Both the position numbers and the translations under genes were made by a program. A stretch of 64,000 nucleotides of DNA from Lachnospiraceae bacterium XBB2008 (GTDB taxonomy: Bacteria; Bacillota; Clostridia; Lachnospirales; Lachnospiraceae), in assembly GCA_900102235.1 (NCBI GenBank), contig FMVL01000003.1, positions 1 through 64,000 of the forward strand. The letters run 5' to 3'. The notes below the pieces were generated by a model. That model ran no database searches, was not told the DNA's origin, and saw only the letters and a list, made by a program, of their open reading frames with translations. Of the stretch, positions 17,519 through 26,953 are shown one piece after another; positions within the stretch are counted from its first letter, which is position 1; each line of letters starts with the position of its first letter.

Positions 17519-18381
17519 CAGCTCATCCTCACATGAGAGTGCGTGTAAAGGTGATCTTCACAGTACTCGTAGTTGCCCTCGCACTTGGTGCAGAATCTGA
17601 ACTGCATGTCGGGCACATCCTGTTCGGTACGTCCGCAAATCGCACATTTATGTCTGGTAACGATCCCCGACGAGCGGGTGAGATCACGCTTAACGGGTTT
17701 GGGAGTCCTGGTACGGCTCTGCATCTGAACCGGTTTGATCCCCAATCCCTTCCTGTTGGTAAAGTAAAAGATCGCGAAGTTTAAAAGCGCCATTCCGAGC
17801 GCAACTCTGACGAACAATCCGCCCGTGATGAACTGGATCAGCAGGATCACGAGATAGACTATCGCCATCCATTTGGCTTTAACCGGAATAAAGAGCATGA
17901 ACAGGAACATCGCATCCGGGAATGTCATCGCAAAAGCGAGCAGGATGGACATGTTGATGTAATATGTACTGAACACCGCAGCTACGTACTGACTGTATAC
18001 AGCCGCGTAAAGCCCGCCGCCTATCAGATAGGCGATACCCAGGATAACAAATGCCCCCACCAGTGTAAGCAGGATCCCGGAGAAAATGTAGACATTGAAC
18101 ATAAATGTCCCCCATGTCCTTTCAAGGCTCACACCGATCGAATAATAACAGAACAGCATAAGTATGATCCAGAAGAGATTATTATCAGTCGGCGGGACCA
18201 GAAGCCAGGTGATCACTCTCCATACCTGTCCGTGCACGATCTTATAAGGATCAAGATTTAAGAACATCAAAAAATCAGGATTGATATACCTGATCGCGTA
18301 TCCGACTGCATAGCATATGATCATTACAAGCGGCAGATTGCGTATCGCGTACTTGCCGAACCTGCGTTCAAACTGTGACAT
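17518..18381 (-). CDS. Rhomboid-like membrane protein with C-terminal zinc ribbon
   Basis: About six transmembrane helices spanning residues 15-215, with the rhomboid/derlin-like start 'IVHGQVWRVITWLLVPP' and 'ERTWGTFMFNVYIFSGILL'. The GxSG serine and the partner histidine of active rhomboid proteases are not found, so this is probably a non-catalytic family member. A basic linker leads to a cytoplasmic zinc ribbon 'CAICG' ... 'FCTKCEGNYEYCEDH' with further His. The stop overlaps the start of the sigma-like gene by one base. Membrane quality control is a possible role by analogy to derlins (inference). Confidence 0.75.
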   Translation of the reverse strand: MSQFERRFGKYAIRNLPLVMIICYAVGYAIRYINPDFLMFLNLDPYKIVHGQVWRVITWLLVPPTDNNLFWIILMLFCYYSIGVSLERTWGTFMFNVYIFSGILLTLVGAFVILGIAYLIGGGLYAAVYSQYVAAVFSTYYINMSILLAFAMTFPDAMFLFMLFIPVKAKWMAIVYLVILLIQFITGGLFVRVALGMALLNFAIFYFTNRKGLGIKPVQMQSRTRTPKPVKRDLTRSSGIVTRHKCAICGRTEQDVPDMQFRFCTKCEGNYEYCEDHLYTHSHVRMS

Positions 18382-18436
18382 ATAAGCCTCTCAAAATATA
18401 TCTGTAATCTGCAAAAACGCTACTGCATATCATAAC

Positions 18437-18466
18437 AAAAAAAGGGGCATCCTACAAGGATGCCCC
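18437..18466 (-). terminator. Rho-independent terminator of the 18501 chemoreceptor gene
   Basis: Perfect 9-bp stem GGGGCATCC (18444-18452) with GGATGCCCC (18458-18466), 5-base loop, followed leftward by seven T (18443-18437). Confidence 0.92.
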
Positions 18467-18500
18467 ATGTAAAACATGTATAAAAACCGTAAACAAAAGA

Positions 18501-20171
18501 TTAAATCTGGAAGAACTCTACAGCGCTCTGAAGTTCGTCGGAACGTGACTTCGTAGATGATGTCTCGTTCTGGATCATTGCAATGTTTGCAGCCATCTCC
18601 TGCATCGAAGCGTTGGTCTCCTGAGTAGAAGCCGCATTCTCTTCGGAAATGGATGAAAGTGTTGAGATCTCGTCAAGAACTCTGTCCTTAACGCGGTTGA
18701 TAACCTCAACCTTGTCGGTAACCTGTCTCATGGCATCCGTGGACTGCTCGATGCTTCTCTCAACCTGCTTAAAACCATCGCCCACATCTGTAAGCACTGC
18801 ACCCTCGTTGGATACAGCTTCCTTGATCTGCTCTGCAAGAGATACGTTACGTGCGGACTTGGCGATAATGTCGGCAATGACTGTCTGGATCTCTCCGGCA
18901 GATTCATCGGACTGTGCTGCCAGATTCTTGATGTTATCGGCAACAACCGCGAATCCCTTACCGGCCTCACCTGCTCTGGCCGCCTCGATGGAAGCATTAA
19001 GTGCGAGCAGATTGGTCTGGCTTGCGATGGATGCGATGGTCTCGGCAGCGGTACGGATATTCTCAACCGCTTCATTGGATTCTGTAATACCGCGTGCAAC
19101 ATCATCGGATATCTCAACTGTCTTCGCATTGGCTGTCATCAGATCATCAAGTTTGATCTTAGCCTGCTCCGATACATCCTTGGCAGCAGTAACAACATCG
19201 CTGGTAGTTACGGCAAGTTCAGCCACTTCATCGATGCTCTCTCCCATCTCTGTCATGCTGCCTGCGATATTCTGTACGGACTCTGCCATTTCCATGCTGC
19301 CCTTGGACAGTTCGGTGATGGCACCGGTGATGCCGTCAGCTGCAGCGTTACATGTATCGGTAGCCTCACTAACCTCACCCATAGCGGAATTGATGGTTCC
19401 TGCTCCGCTGGTCACACGGCCGATAACTTCGGTCATGTTGCTCTGGAGCGACTGTACCGATTCGATAACGGAACTTACTTCCGAGATTAATGATTCCGTT
19501 TCAAGCGGTTTGGTCAGGTCACCGTTTGCCATATGGCCCGTCGATTCTGCCACGAGACCGATGGGTTTCTTGATCCTATTGGCTACGAGCAGGACAAGTG
19601 CCGCACACGCGATAACTATGACCACGGCTACGATGACAACGATCCTTACAACCTTGTTGATCGCAGCTTTAACCTTCTCTTCGGACTCGCCTGCAAACGA
19701 CATACCTACTACGGTGCCGGTACTGTCTTTGATAGGCATATAGTATACATAGTATTCCTTGCCGCCTATGTTTACGCCGTCTGCCTGATAGTCATTACCC
19801 GCTTTGACTGATGCCCATATATCGGGAGCAGCCTGACTTCCTTCATTACGCTCCCCGTTATCCTTGCGCAAGGATGTCATGAAACGTGTATCTCCTTCGA
19901 AGAGTGTAAGTTCCACGCCATCAGCCTGAAGAGAATCCACAAATTCATGATTTTCTTCGTATTCAAACGATCCGCCATTCATAAGGTCATACTGATAATA
20001 TGCTTTCTGACCTTCAGCCGCTATCCTTAATGCTTTGAAGACATCCTCTTCCATATTGGCTGACAGTTCTTTCGCTGAAAGAATTCCGATGATGAGAGCT
20101 GTCACGATAAGCGGTGCCAGTCCCAAAGTCAACAATACGGGTAGTAATCCCAGTTTGCCTTGTTTCTTCAT
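18501..20171 (-). CDS. Methyl-accepting chemotaxis protein (Cache-type sensor)
   Basis: A 556-residue receptor: N-terminal transmembrane helix (residues 10-30), extracellular Cache-like sensor containing '[20 protein letters not shown]', second transmembrane helix near 170-195, HAMP, then the cytoplasmic coiled-coil signalling domain. The hairpin tip '[20 protein letters not shown]' that contacts CheA/CheW is intact. The ligand cannot be read from sequence. It stands alone between a strong terminator and its own promoter, so it is a single-gene unit. Confidence 0.95.
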   Translation of the reverse strand: MKKQGKLGLLPVLLTLGLAPLIVTALIIGILSAKELSANMEEDVFKALRIAAEGQKAYYQYDLMNGGSFEYEENHEFVDSLQADGVELTLFEGDTRFMTSLRKDNGERNEGSQAAPDIWASVKAGNDYQADGVNIGGKEYYVYYMPIKDSTGTVVGMSFAGESEEKVKAAINKVVRIVVIVAVVIVIACAALVLLVANRIKKPIGLVAESTGHMANGDLTKPLETESLISEVSSVIESVQSLQSNMTEVIGRVTSGAGTINSAMGEVSEATDTCNAAADGITGAITELSKGSMEMAESVQNIAGSMTEMGESIDEVAELAVTTSDVVTAAKDVSEQAKIKLDDLMTANAKTVEISDDVARGITESNEAVENIRTAAETIASIASQTNLLALNASIEAARAGEAGKGFAVVADNIKNLAAQSDESAGEIQTVIADIIAKSARNVSLAEQIKEAVSNEGAVLTDVGDGFKQVERSIEQSTDAMRQVTDKVEVINRVKDRVLDEISTLSSISEENAASTQETNASMQEMAANIAMIQNETSSTKSRSDELQSAVEFFQI

Positions 20172-20226
20172 ACACTAGTCTCCTTTTTAGTCTTAGTTTG
20201 GGTATAATTACCCTCTATAAGAGAAA

Positions 20227-20255
20227 ATTATAGCATCCAAATGCCTTTTATACAA
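20227..20255 (-). promoter_or_regulatory. Promoter of the 20171 chemoreceptor gene
   Basis: -35 TTGTAT (20250-20255), 17-bp spacer, -10 TATAAT (20227-20232). It looks like a sigma-A promoter; no good sigma-28 pattern was seen. Confidence 0.65.
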
Positions 20256-20346
20256 CAATTTTTCTGACACTTTCATGAACCCAACCATATATAGTTGTGC
20301 ATCATAACCATTATGCCAATATATTGTATGGTAATTTTATACAAAC

Positions 20347-20379
20347 AAAAAATACGGTACCCCGTTCGGGGCACCGTAT
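20347..20379 (-). terminator. Rho-independent terminator of the 20412 chemoreceptor gene
   Basis: 12-bp stem ATACGGTACCCC (20352-20363) with GGGGCACCGTAT (20368-20379), one mismatch, GTTC loop, then six T read leftward. Confidence 0.9.
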
Positions 20380-20411
20380 GAAAACAAGTGTTTTTTGATC
20401 AAAAATCCATG

Positions 20412-22445
20412 TCAGATCTTGAAGAATTCAAGTTCGGCTTCAAGCTTGGAGGCCAGTGCGTTCAGATCGGTAGCCGACTGTGAAAGTACATTGACCGTTG
20501 CATTGAGTTCTTCCATCGAAGCTGATGTCTGCTGAGTGGATGCGGCGTTCTCTTCGGATATCGCGGAGAGGGAATCCATGGCATCTACGATTATGGATTT
20601 GCTTGCGGCACTCTCCTGTGACAGTCCGGAAATGGTGGTAACTCCGTCTACGGTAGTTCCGACACCACCGATCAGTTCATTGATCTGAGCCACGGTATTC
20701 TGAAGGACCGCATTAACGGTTTCCGAAATTTCGGTAACTTCTTTGGTCTTGGAAATCGCATTCTGAGACTGCTTGAGAAGTTTCTCCATCTCAGCCCTGA
20801 TCTCATCCGCAGTCTGAGCGGATTCCGTAGCAAGTTTGCCGATCTCTTCGGCAACGACAGCAAATCCGCGACCTGCTTCTCCGGCTCTGGCTGCCTCGAT
20901 CGAAGCATTGAGTGCGAGCAGGTTGGTCTGGCTTGCGATGGATGTAATACCGTCAACTCTCTCGTTAACGCTCTGAACGGCTGAATTGGTAGCATTCATG
21001 CCTTCGCTTATCTCTGCCATTGCACGGCTCATGGCTTCCATATTCTCGGACAGATCGCTCATCGCACCTGCGGACGACTGGCTTTGATCGCTCATTGAAG
21101 AAGCTGTGTTAGCCAGACCCTCGGCATTGCTTGCGACTTCCTGTATTGCATCCGAAAGCATACCCATGTTTTCGGAAGCACGCTGTATGGTGTCAGCCTG
21201 ATCCGTAGCGCCTCTTGCTATCTCCTGAACGGCCTCGGATACATCATCCGTGGTCTGACTGATCTGATCGGCGCTCTCTGCAAGCAGCTGAGAAGAGTCG
21301 GTAAGTTCACCCATAGCAGATTTCAGATCGGAGACTACGGAAGACAGTTTATCGTTAAGTGAATTGATGTTATTAACGATATCTCCGAACTCGTCCTTAC
21401 GGCCGGTGAGTGAAGGATCGTCGAGCTTCTCAAACTCGCCGTTTGAAAGCTTATCGATGGTTCTGTTAACGGCATTGATGGGTTTGGTAAATGATCCTGC
21501 AAGCACTACCGATATGGCAGATGCTATGATAAGCATTATGATCCCGCCGATTATATTGGTGCGGATCATCTTGTTTGCGCCGGCAAGTGCTACATCCTTA
21601 TCCGTAGCTATAACGGTAACCCATCCGGTCTCAGGTTCACGCTGATATGACATGCGCCAATTACCGCCGTTAAACTTGGAATCATAGCCGCCGGAAGCCT
21701 CAGGATTGCTCCTGGATTCACTGTACCACTGCTGGGTGCTGAAGTTAACGGCTTCACCGGTCTCAAGATCCATGGATGTATGTGCTATGACATCACCGTT
21801 ATTATCTCCGATGAAGATATCCTGATTGGCTGAAGCGATCTCTCCCTTAACCAGGTCGGTGAACTCGGTCAGAGTGTAATTTCTCTGAACGGCTCCTATG
21901 AAATTGCCGTCATCATCAAGAACCGGACATATGAATGTACAGATCCTCTTCCCGCTGGTCTTACTGATGTTCTGATCGGATACGCAGAAAGCCTTGGTAT
22001 CACGACAAGTAGTGAAATACTCTCTGGATGAAACATCCACAAGATCACCGCTCGCTCTGGCAACCTGCATGCCATCGGGTCCGGTAACGACCATGCCGTT
22101 TCCGTCGCCGTAAACGGCGTCTGCTCTTGCCAGCCATGCCGCACACTCTTCGGGAGTGATATTGCCTGCAAGCACATCCCTTACCACAGTGGATGCCGCC
22201 ACGGTCTCGATCATTCTCTTGTTTTCCTGAACAACCCTGCTGACATCGCGTGATACAAGCTTAACCTGTGCCGCATTCATGTCATCCATATTCTGAATGG
22301 CTTCTTTGTGCGAGGAACTGTAACTGATCACATTGGCTACGATAAGCGGAATGGCCATAATGACCACAATGATCAGTGTCAGTTTGATCTTGACATTGTC
22401 AAACAATCCCTTGCCGCTCTTCGATCTCTGTTTTGAAGAACTCAT
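20412..22445 (-). CDS. Methyl-accepting chemotaxis protein (double-Cache-type sensor)
   Basis: A 677-residue receptor. A basic tail precedes the first transmembrane helix (about 20-42). A long extracellular sensor of about 250 residues follows, with dCache-like features ('[20 protein letters not shown]', '[18 protein letters not shown]'). A second transmembrane helix (about 295-318), HAMP, and the signalling domain with '[20 protein letters not shown]' complete it. It starts 19 bp after the unknown gene at 22465 with a strong GGAGG, so the two are likely cotranscribed. Confidence 0.95.
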   Translation of the reverse strand: MSSSKQRSKSGKGLFDNVKIKLTLIIVVIMAIPLIVANVISYSSSHKEAIQNMDDMNAAQVKLVSRDVSRVVQENKRMIETVAASTVVRDVLAGNITPEECAAWLARADAVYGDGNGMVVTGPDGMQVARASGDLVDVSSREYFTTCRDTKAFCVSDQNISKTSGKRICTFICPVLDDDGNFIGAVQRNYTLTEFTDLVKGEIASANQDIFIGDNNGDVIAHTSMDLETGEAVNFSTQQWYSESRSNPEASGGYDSKFNGGNWRMSYQREPETGWVTVIATDKDVALAGANKMIRTNIIGGIIMLIIASAISVVLAGSFTKPINAVNRTIDKLSNGEFEKLDDPSLTGRKDEFGDIVNNINSLNDKLSSVVSDLKSAMGELTDSSQLLAESADQISQTTDDVSEAVQEIARGATDQADTIQRASENMGMLSDAIQEVASNAEGLANTASSMSDQSQSSAGAMSDLSENMEAMSRAMAEISEGMNATNSAVQSVNERVDGITSIASQTNLLALNASIEAARAGEAGRGFAVVAEEIGKLATESAQTADEIRAEMEKLLKQSQNAISKTKEVTEISETVNAVLQNTVAQINELIGGVGTTVDGVTTISGLSQESAASKSIIVDAMDSLSAISEENAASTQQTSASMEELNATVNVLSQSATDLNALASKLEAELEFFKI

Positions 22446-22464
22446 TTTTCTTCATCCTCCTTGA

Positions 22465-23244
22465 TTAGTTGTTTTGATCATCGGTAAAGATATCTTTCAC
22501 GATATCCAAACGATCATTCTCTGCCGCAGTAAAAAGAGCCTCTGTCTGACGATTGTCCTCTTCACCTCTGGCATTGATGCCGTTCATCTCGGCATTAAAC
22601 CGGTTGTTATCCTCCACCCTCTCCTCGGTTTCGGTTTCTTCGTCCGCACCACGCATCTCATCAAGTCTTTCGCGCCGGCCGATCTCGGCATTATATGTAT
22701 TACTGTCGATCTTGCCCTGCCTGTACAGCGTATCCACCATGTTATCGGGATAGCCGCTCAGTGAATTGTACTGCGTGGTATTTGCAGACTCAGCTTCTGT
22801 TTCCTGCTGATTCTCCTCGCGGATCTTCTCTCTCGCTTCACGGGATTCCTCAGCTTTTGCAGCCTGAGCAGCAGCGATCTCTTCCCTGCGCTCCTCGGCT
22901 TCCCTCTGCTTCTCAACTGTTTCCGTTTTTTCCTCATTGCTGTCGCTTCGAAGCATCACGATCCCGTCATCCAGTTTCTGGAGAGCCTCGGGCCTTGCGG
23001 TAACGGTATCACCATCTTCGGAGATATCGAGAACGTCTCCGTAGATGCCTCTTGCTGCCGCATCTTCTGCCTGTCCGGCCGCCCTGCCGGCATTCTCCTG
23101 CGCCTTGGATGATTCCTGTGCGCGATTATCCTGCTGAACATTTCGATTTTCAGCCTGTGCATCGGTTTTTCTGATATTCTGGGCACGAAGCGTGCTGCCC
23201 ATCTGCATAGAACTCTTGATCTGATTGATATTTACAGGTTCCAT
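22465..23244 (-). CDS. Charged, disordered-looking protein of unknown function
   Basis: 259 residues rich in Glu, Gln, Arg and Ala with a predicted coiled coil from about residue 90 to 150. The short segment 'YGDVLDISEDGDTV' is the most structured-looking part near the N-terminus. No signal peptide, no membrane helix, no known domain. The start is set at ATG 23244 by GGAGGT seven bases upstream; the frame could extend seven codons to 23265 but that would cover the ribosome site. Its only obvious partner is the chemoreceptor encoded 19 bp downstream, suggesting a link to motility or receptor arrays (inference). Confidence 0.8.
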   Translation of the reverse strand: MEPVNINQIKSSMQMGSTLRAQNIRKTDAQAENRNVQQDNRAQESSKAQENAGRAAGQAEDAAARGIYGDVLDISEDGDTVTARPEALQKLDDGIVMLRSDSNEEKTETVEKQREAEERREEIAAAQAAKAEESREAREKIREENQQETEAESANTTQYNSLSGYPDNMVDTLYRQGKIDSNTYNAEIGRRERLDEMRGADEETETEERVEDNNRFNAEMNGINARGEEDNRQTEALFTAAENDRLDIVKDIFTDDQNN

Positions 23245-23280
23245 ACCGGCCACCTCCTTATCCATTTATTTTATCACATT

Positions 23281-23309
23281 TTCCGATTTTTTAACTGTTT
23301 TTGTATAAT
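23281..23309 (+). promoter_or_regulatory. Promoter of the double-receiver gene
   Basis: -10 TATAAT (23304-23309) with a poor -35 (TTCCGA, 23281-23286) at 17 bp. The gene starts 72 bp downstream. The spacer also must carry the leftward promoter of the 23244 gene. Confidence 0.5.
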
Positions 23310-23380
23310 GTTTACAAAAAATTTGATAAAATAAATAAAACAGCGCCCAATTTTACCAGTATGACAGAGAGGTCTATCTA

Positions 23381-24199
23381 ATGGATAAAGGCATACTCTT
23401 CGTTCAGGAATCGTCCAGTTTCCTTATAAATGCGATCATGTCGACCCTTGAGAAAGAGGGTTTTGTCTGTGGGACTACATCCTATGACGTGGATAAGATC
23501 TCTAATATAGTAGATAAATACGATTGCCTGTTCATCAATGTGGAGAAGGACACGGCGTTTCATCACAGCGCCGAGCTGGTGTTCCTCAAGGATCAGGCGT
23601 GTTTCAACGACAAGAAATGCATGATCATGGGAATGCCCAATGATATCGAAGACTGCATGGAGATCCTGACAGACGCTTCGATCATCGCCAGGTTTGAGCG
23701 TCCCATCAATACCCGTGATGTCGTAGACAGTATCATGGTAACTTTTGAAGATGTGGTTGAGAAAGTAAACCGCAGGACCATTCTGGTGGTAGATGACTCC
23801 GGAACATTCCTGCACGCGATACGCACATGGCTCGATCCCGTCTATAAAGTAATAATGGTCAACTCCGCCACGAATGCAATATCCTATCTGGCTACCAATA
23901 CGCCCGATCTGATATTGCTGGATTATGAGATGCCCGTATGTTCCGGGCCGAAACTTCTGGAGATGATCAGATCCGATCCGTCAAATGCCAATATCCCCGT
24001 TATCTTCCTGACCGGAAAAGGCGACAGAGAAAGCGTACAGAGCGTACTGTCTCTCCGTCCCCAGGGATATCTGTTAAAGACGATAACCAGGCCCAATATG
24101 CTCAAGGCTCTGGAAGATTTCTTTACAAAATACGACGAGCAGCATGTAAACGATCAGCCTTTCGATGCGCTCGACGTTCTTTCAGGCTATCTGAACTGA
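23381..24199 (+). CDS. Double receiver-domain response regulator without output domain
   Basis: 272 residues. Residues 1-115 look like a receiver fold that has lost its acidic pocket ('DCLFINVEKDTAFHHS' where a phosphorylated Asp is expected). Residues about 132-255 form a complete receiver: 'ILVVDDSGTF' (two Asp), 'DLILLDYEMP' (phospho-acceptor), 'VIFLTGKGD' (Thr), and 'GYLLKT' (Lys). No DNA-binding or enzymatic domain follows, so the protein acts by protein contact, as CheY-like proteins do. Divergent from the receptor operon. Confidence 0.88.
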   Translation: MDKGILFVQESSSFLINAIMSTLEKEGFVCGTTSYDVDKISNIVDKYDCLFINVEKDTAFHHSAELVFLKDQACFNDKKCMIMGMPNDIEDCMEILTDASIIARFERPINTRDVVDSIMVTFEDVVEKVNRRTILVVDDSGTFLHAIRTWLDPVYKVIMVNSATNAISYLATNTPDLILLDYEMPVCSGPKLLEMIRSDPSNANIPVIFLTGKGDRESVQSVLSLRPQGYLLKTITRPNMLKALEDFFTKYDEQHVNDQPFDALDVLSGYLN

Positions 24200-24212
24200 T
24201 ATCACATCAGTA

Positions 24213-24566
24213 TCATTTCATATACTTTTTCTGCGCCTTTACGACTATCACGCCGTACACGATGAGCAGAATGAAGAATACCGTGTTGATCACTATCTGA
24301 ACCAGCACGTATTCTTCCGCTTCGATCGCATACCGGGTATAGATAAGATTGAATATGCCCGATGCCGCGCACAGAAGACCCACTATCAGAAGTTTCCACC
24401 AGATAAAATTGATGAATCCTTCCTTGTCTTTGAGCTGGCTCTCATCCAAGCTGCGGCTCATCACGACGCCGGAGTTGATCCGTCCTTTCGCCTTCATCAT
24501 CACAGCGCAGTAAGCCATATATAATCCGCATACGATGACCAGCAGGTCAAATACATTAAAACTCAT
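24213..24566 (-). CDS. Small membrane protein of unknown function, 117 residues
   Basis: Three hydrophobic helices: about residues 6-24, 55-78 and 86-108, with a short soluble loop 'SRSLDESQLKDKEGF' between the first two. No family recognised. It overlaps the end of thrC by four bases, so it is translated as part of that operon. It is convergent with the receiver gene, with only 13 bases between the stops. Confidence 0.78.
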   Translation of the reverse strand: MSFNVFDLLVIVCGLYMAYCAVMMKAKGRINSGVVMSRSLDESQLKDKEGFINFIWWKLLIVGLLCAASGIFNLIYTRYAIEAEEYVLVQIVINTVFFILLIVYGVIVVKAQKKYMK

Positions 24567-26050
24567 TTCAAAAATCCCTTAACTGTTTTTTCCATCTCAT
24601 CAACTTCACATATCGTCTTATGAATTACGGGAGCAGTCCTTATCTCCGAAACAGCCTTCGGGATCGGTACTTTGCTCAATTCATACAGGCGGTCTGCTTT
24701 ATCGAAATCATCATCGGAAGCATATCCCGGATCGATCGCCGCAAGTACGCTGCCCGTGAATTTATACGGGCTCGCCGTCGATGCAATGACCGTGGGTGTC
24801 CTGTCTCCGGTTTTGGCGCGATACGACTTATATACGCCTGCTGCCACAGCGGTATGTGTATCGATTAGATATCCGCATGATTCGAAAATGCTCCTGATGG
24901 TAGCCAGAGTCATTTCCTCATCGCAGGTTCCGCCGACGAAAGAATCGAGTTTGGCTCTCATGGCATCCGTGATGTCATAGCGTCCCGTACGTGTAAGGAG
25001 TTCCATCAGCGTGCGGCACTTGCCGGCGTCGTTGTCACAGATATGATAAATGAGCCTCTCCAGATTGCTGGATATGAGGATGTCCATCGAAGGCGAGGAT
25101 GTCAGGATGAATTCCCTGTTCCTGTCGTATGTTCCGGTTGAGAAGAAATCATACAGCACCTTGTTCTCATTGGATGCACATATGAGCTTTGCAATGGGCA
25201 GTCCCATCTCTTTTGCATAATATGCAGCCAGGATGTTGCCGAAGTTGCCGGTGGGAACAACCACATTGATCGGCGCGCCCTCGGTGATCCTCTCCTCTTT
25301 CATAAGTCTCGTGTATGCATATACGTAATAAACTATCTGAGGGACCAGACGGCCGATATTGATGGAGTTTGCCGATGAGAACTGCATGTTATTCTCATTC
25401 ATCCACTCAGCGAGTTCTTTATCCGAAAAAAGTTTCTTCACTCCGGTCTGGGCATTGTCGAAGTTGCCGTTGATGCCTACCACAAAAGTATTATCGCCCT
25501 GCTGAGTGACCATCTGCTGCTTCTGGATGGGGCTGACACCGTCCTTGGGATAGAAGACTATGATCTTCGTTCCCGGAACCGATGCGAATCCCGCAAGTGC
25601 AGCCTTACCGGTATCACCGCTCGTAGCGGTCAGGATCACGATCTCGTTCTTAACGTTATTCTTACGGGCAGCGGTAGTCATCAGATGAGGCAGGATCGAA
25701 AGCGCCATATCCTTGAATGCGATGGTCGCACCGTGATAGAGCTCCAGGAAATATGCATCGCATGCTTCTGCCAGCGGAGCGATCTCTTCGGTGTCAAACT
25801 TATCGTCATATGCAGCGGCGATGCATCCGCGGAGTTCTTCCTCCGTAAAGTCGGTAAGCAGCAGCTTCATCACCTCATATGCCACGCCCCTGTAATCCAT
25901 ATCCGACAGTTCCTTAAGGCTTCTGTCCAGCGCGGGCACATGATCGGGTACATAAAGTCCGCCGTCCGATGCGAGTCCGTTTAATATCGCTTCGGATGCT
26001 TTAAGCTTCTCATCTGCCCCTCTCGTGGAACTATATGTTATGTCAACCAT
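24563..26050 (-). CDS. thrC: Threonine synthase
   Basis: Converts O-phosphohomoserine to threonine with pyridoxal phosphate, last step of the pathway. The N-terminal 'SSTRGADEKLKASEAILNGL' matches the long (yeast/E. coli-like) class. The PLP lysine is K113 in 'HGATIAFKDMALSIL'; 'TATSGDTGKAAL' and 'PTGNFGNILAAYYAKEMGLP' bind the cofactor phosphate. At 495 residues it is full length. AGGAG stands five bases before the ATG. No other threonine genes adjoin it. Confidence 0.96.
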   Translation of the reverse strand: MVDITYSSTRGADEKLKASEAILNGLASDGGLYVPDHVPALDRSLKELSDMDYRGVAYEVMKLLLTDFTEEELRGCIAAAYDDKFDTEEIAPLAEACDAYFLELYHGATIAFKDMALSILPHLMTTAARKNNVKNEIVILTATSGDTGKAALAGFASVPGTKIIVFYPKDGVSPIQKQQMVTQQGDNTFVVGINGNFDNAQTGVKKLFSDKELAEWMNENNMQFSSANSINIGRLVPQIVYYVYAYTRLMKEERITEGAPINVVVPTGNFGNILAAYYAKEMGLPIAKLICASNENKVLYDFFSTGTYDRNREFILTSSPSMDILISSNLERLIYHICDNDAGKCRTLMELLTRTGRYDITDAMRAKLDSFVGGTCDEEMTLATIRSIFESCGYLIDTHTAVAAGVYKSYRAKTGDRTPTVIASTASPYKFTGSVLAAIDPGYASDDDFDKADRLYELSKVPIPKAVSEIRTAPVIHKTICEVDEMEKTVKGFLK

Positions 26051-26152
26051 AATGTCTCCTTAGAATAGTTTCATTTTGTTTCCTGTGCAATCATATCACA
26101 AAAATGTTATCATTCACACAAGAACATTGAACTATTTCCGATATTACCGCAT

Positions 26153-26953
26153 ATGTCAAAACTGCTCCCCGGCGTATACAGGGCCGTCAAGAAAGACAAA
26201 ACCGAATATTTCCGTGCATCGGTGACATACCGCAACAAGCACATATCTCTCGGAAGTTTTTCCACCGAAAAAGAGGCTAACGCAGCTTATAACGATGCAC
26301 TGAAGCTTTTATACGATCCCGGGATCACCATTGACGATCACAGGAGTTCAAAGCATCACATCTCTTTTGAAAAATGGGTGATACTCTGTAATTTCAGGGA
26401 TAACGGTGTCTATTTCAAAAACCCCATCTATGTGAGGCCGAGGCTTTTTTACTATTATTTCGGTCCGGGGGATTTCTTCATATTCTCCGGTGAAGACCTG
26501 TTCTACTATTCCGCGCACAAGATCCAGCGCAGAGGCGGGCATCATTTCGTGGCCGATTACGGCTCGCAGATCAATATCCTCTCGAGATACGGGATAAGAA
26601 GCCATTCGGTACCCGGCACCGATTATGTCTTCCTGAACGGAAACACTCAGGATATGCAGTATTCAAACATCAAGGTGATCAACTCCTACCACGGAGTCCG
26701 CATGACTGCAGATAACCGATATGAAGTCCGTATACATGTGAACGGATATCTGAAGGTCGGCACCTATCCCGATGCCATAGAGGCCGCCATAGCGTACAAC
26801 AAGGCAGCCGATACATTAAAAAATGCCGGCATTCTCAGGCAATACTCCATCAATTACATTGATGACATCTCGCCCAAGGCCTATGCCGACATCTATACTT
26901 CCGTGCACATTTCCGATTCAGTAACCGGCTATGACGCCTCTTTATCTGATTGA
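26153..26953 (+). CDS. AP2-domain protein (two AP2-like copies)
   Basis: Residues about 7-52 ('GVYRAVKKDKTEYFRASVTY' onward, ending 'EANAAYNDALKLL') and 179-228 ('GVRMTADNRYEVRIHVNGYL' onward, ending 'AAIAYNKAADTL') each resemble the AP2/ERF DNA-binding fold. In bacteria AP2 domains mostly accompany HNH homing endonucleases. The middle part ('GNTQDMQYSNIKVINSYHGV') resembles the end of such an HNH module ('...DNR..NLR.V...N.RN'), but the His-Asn-His catalytic residues are not evident. It may be a domesticated DNA-binding protein. No convincing Shine-Dalgarno site precedes the ATG. The 3' end overlaps the convergent GH25 gene by 12 bases. Confidence 0.78.
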   Translation: MSKLLPGVYRAVKKDKTEYFRASVTYRNKHISLGSFSTEKEANAAYNDALKLLYDPGITIDDHRSSKHHISFEKWVILCNFRDNGVYFKNPIYVRPRLFYYYFGPGDFFIFSGEDLFYYSAHKIQRRGGHHFVADYGSQINILSRYGIRSHSVPGTDYVFLNGNTQDMQYSNIKVINSYHGVRMTADNRYEVRIHVNGYLKVGTYPDAIEAAIAYNKAADTLKNAGILRQYSINYIDDISPKAYADIYTSVHISDSVTGYDASLSD

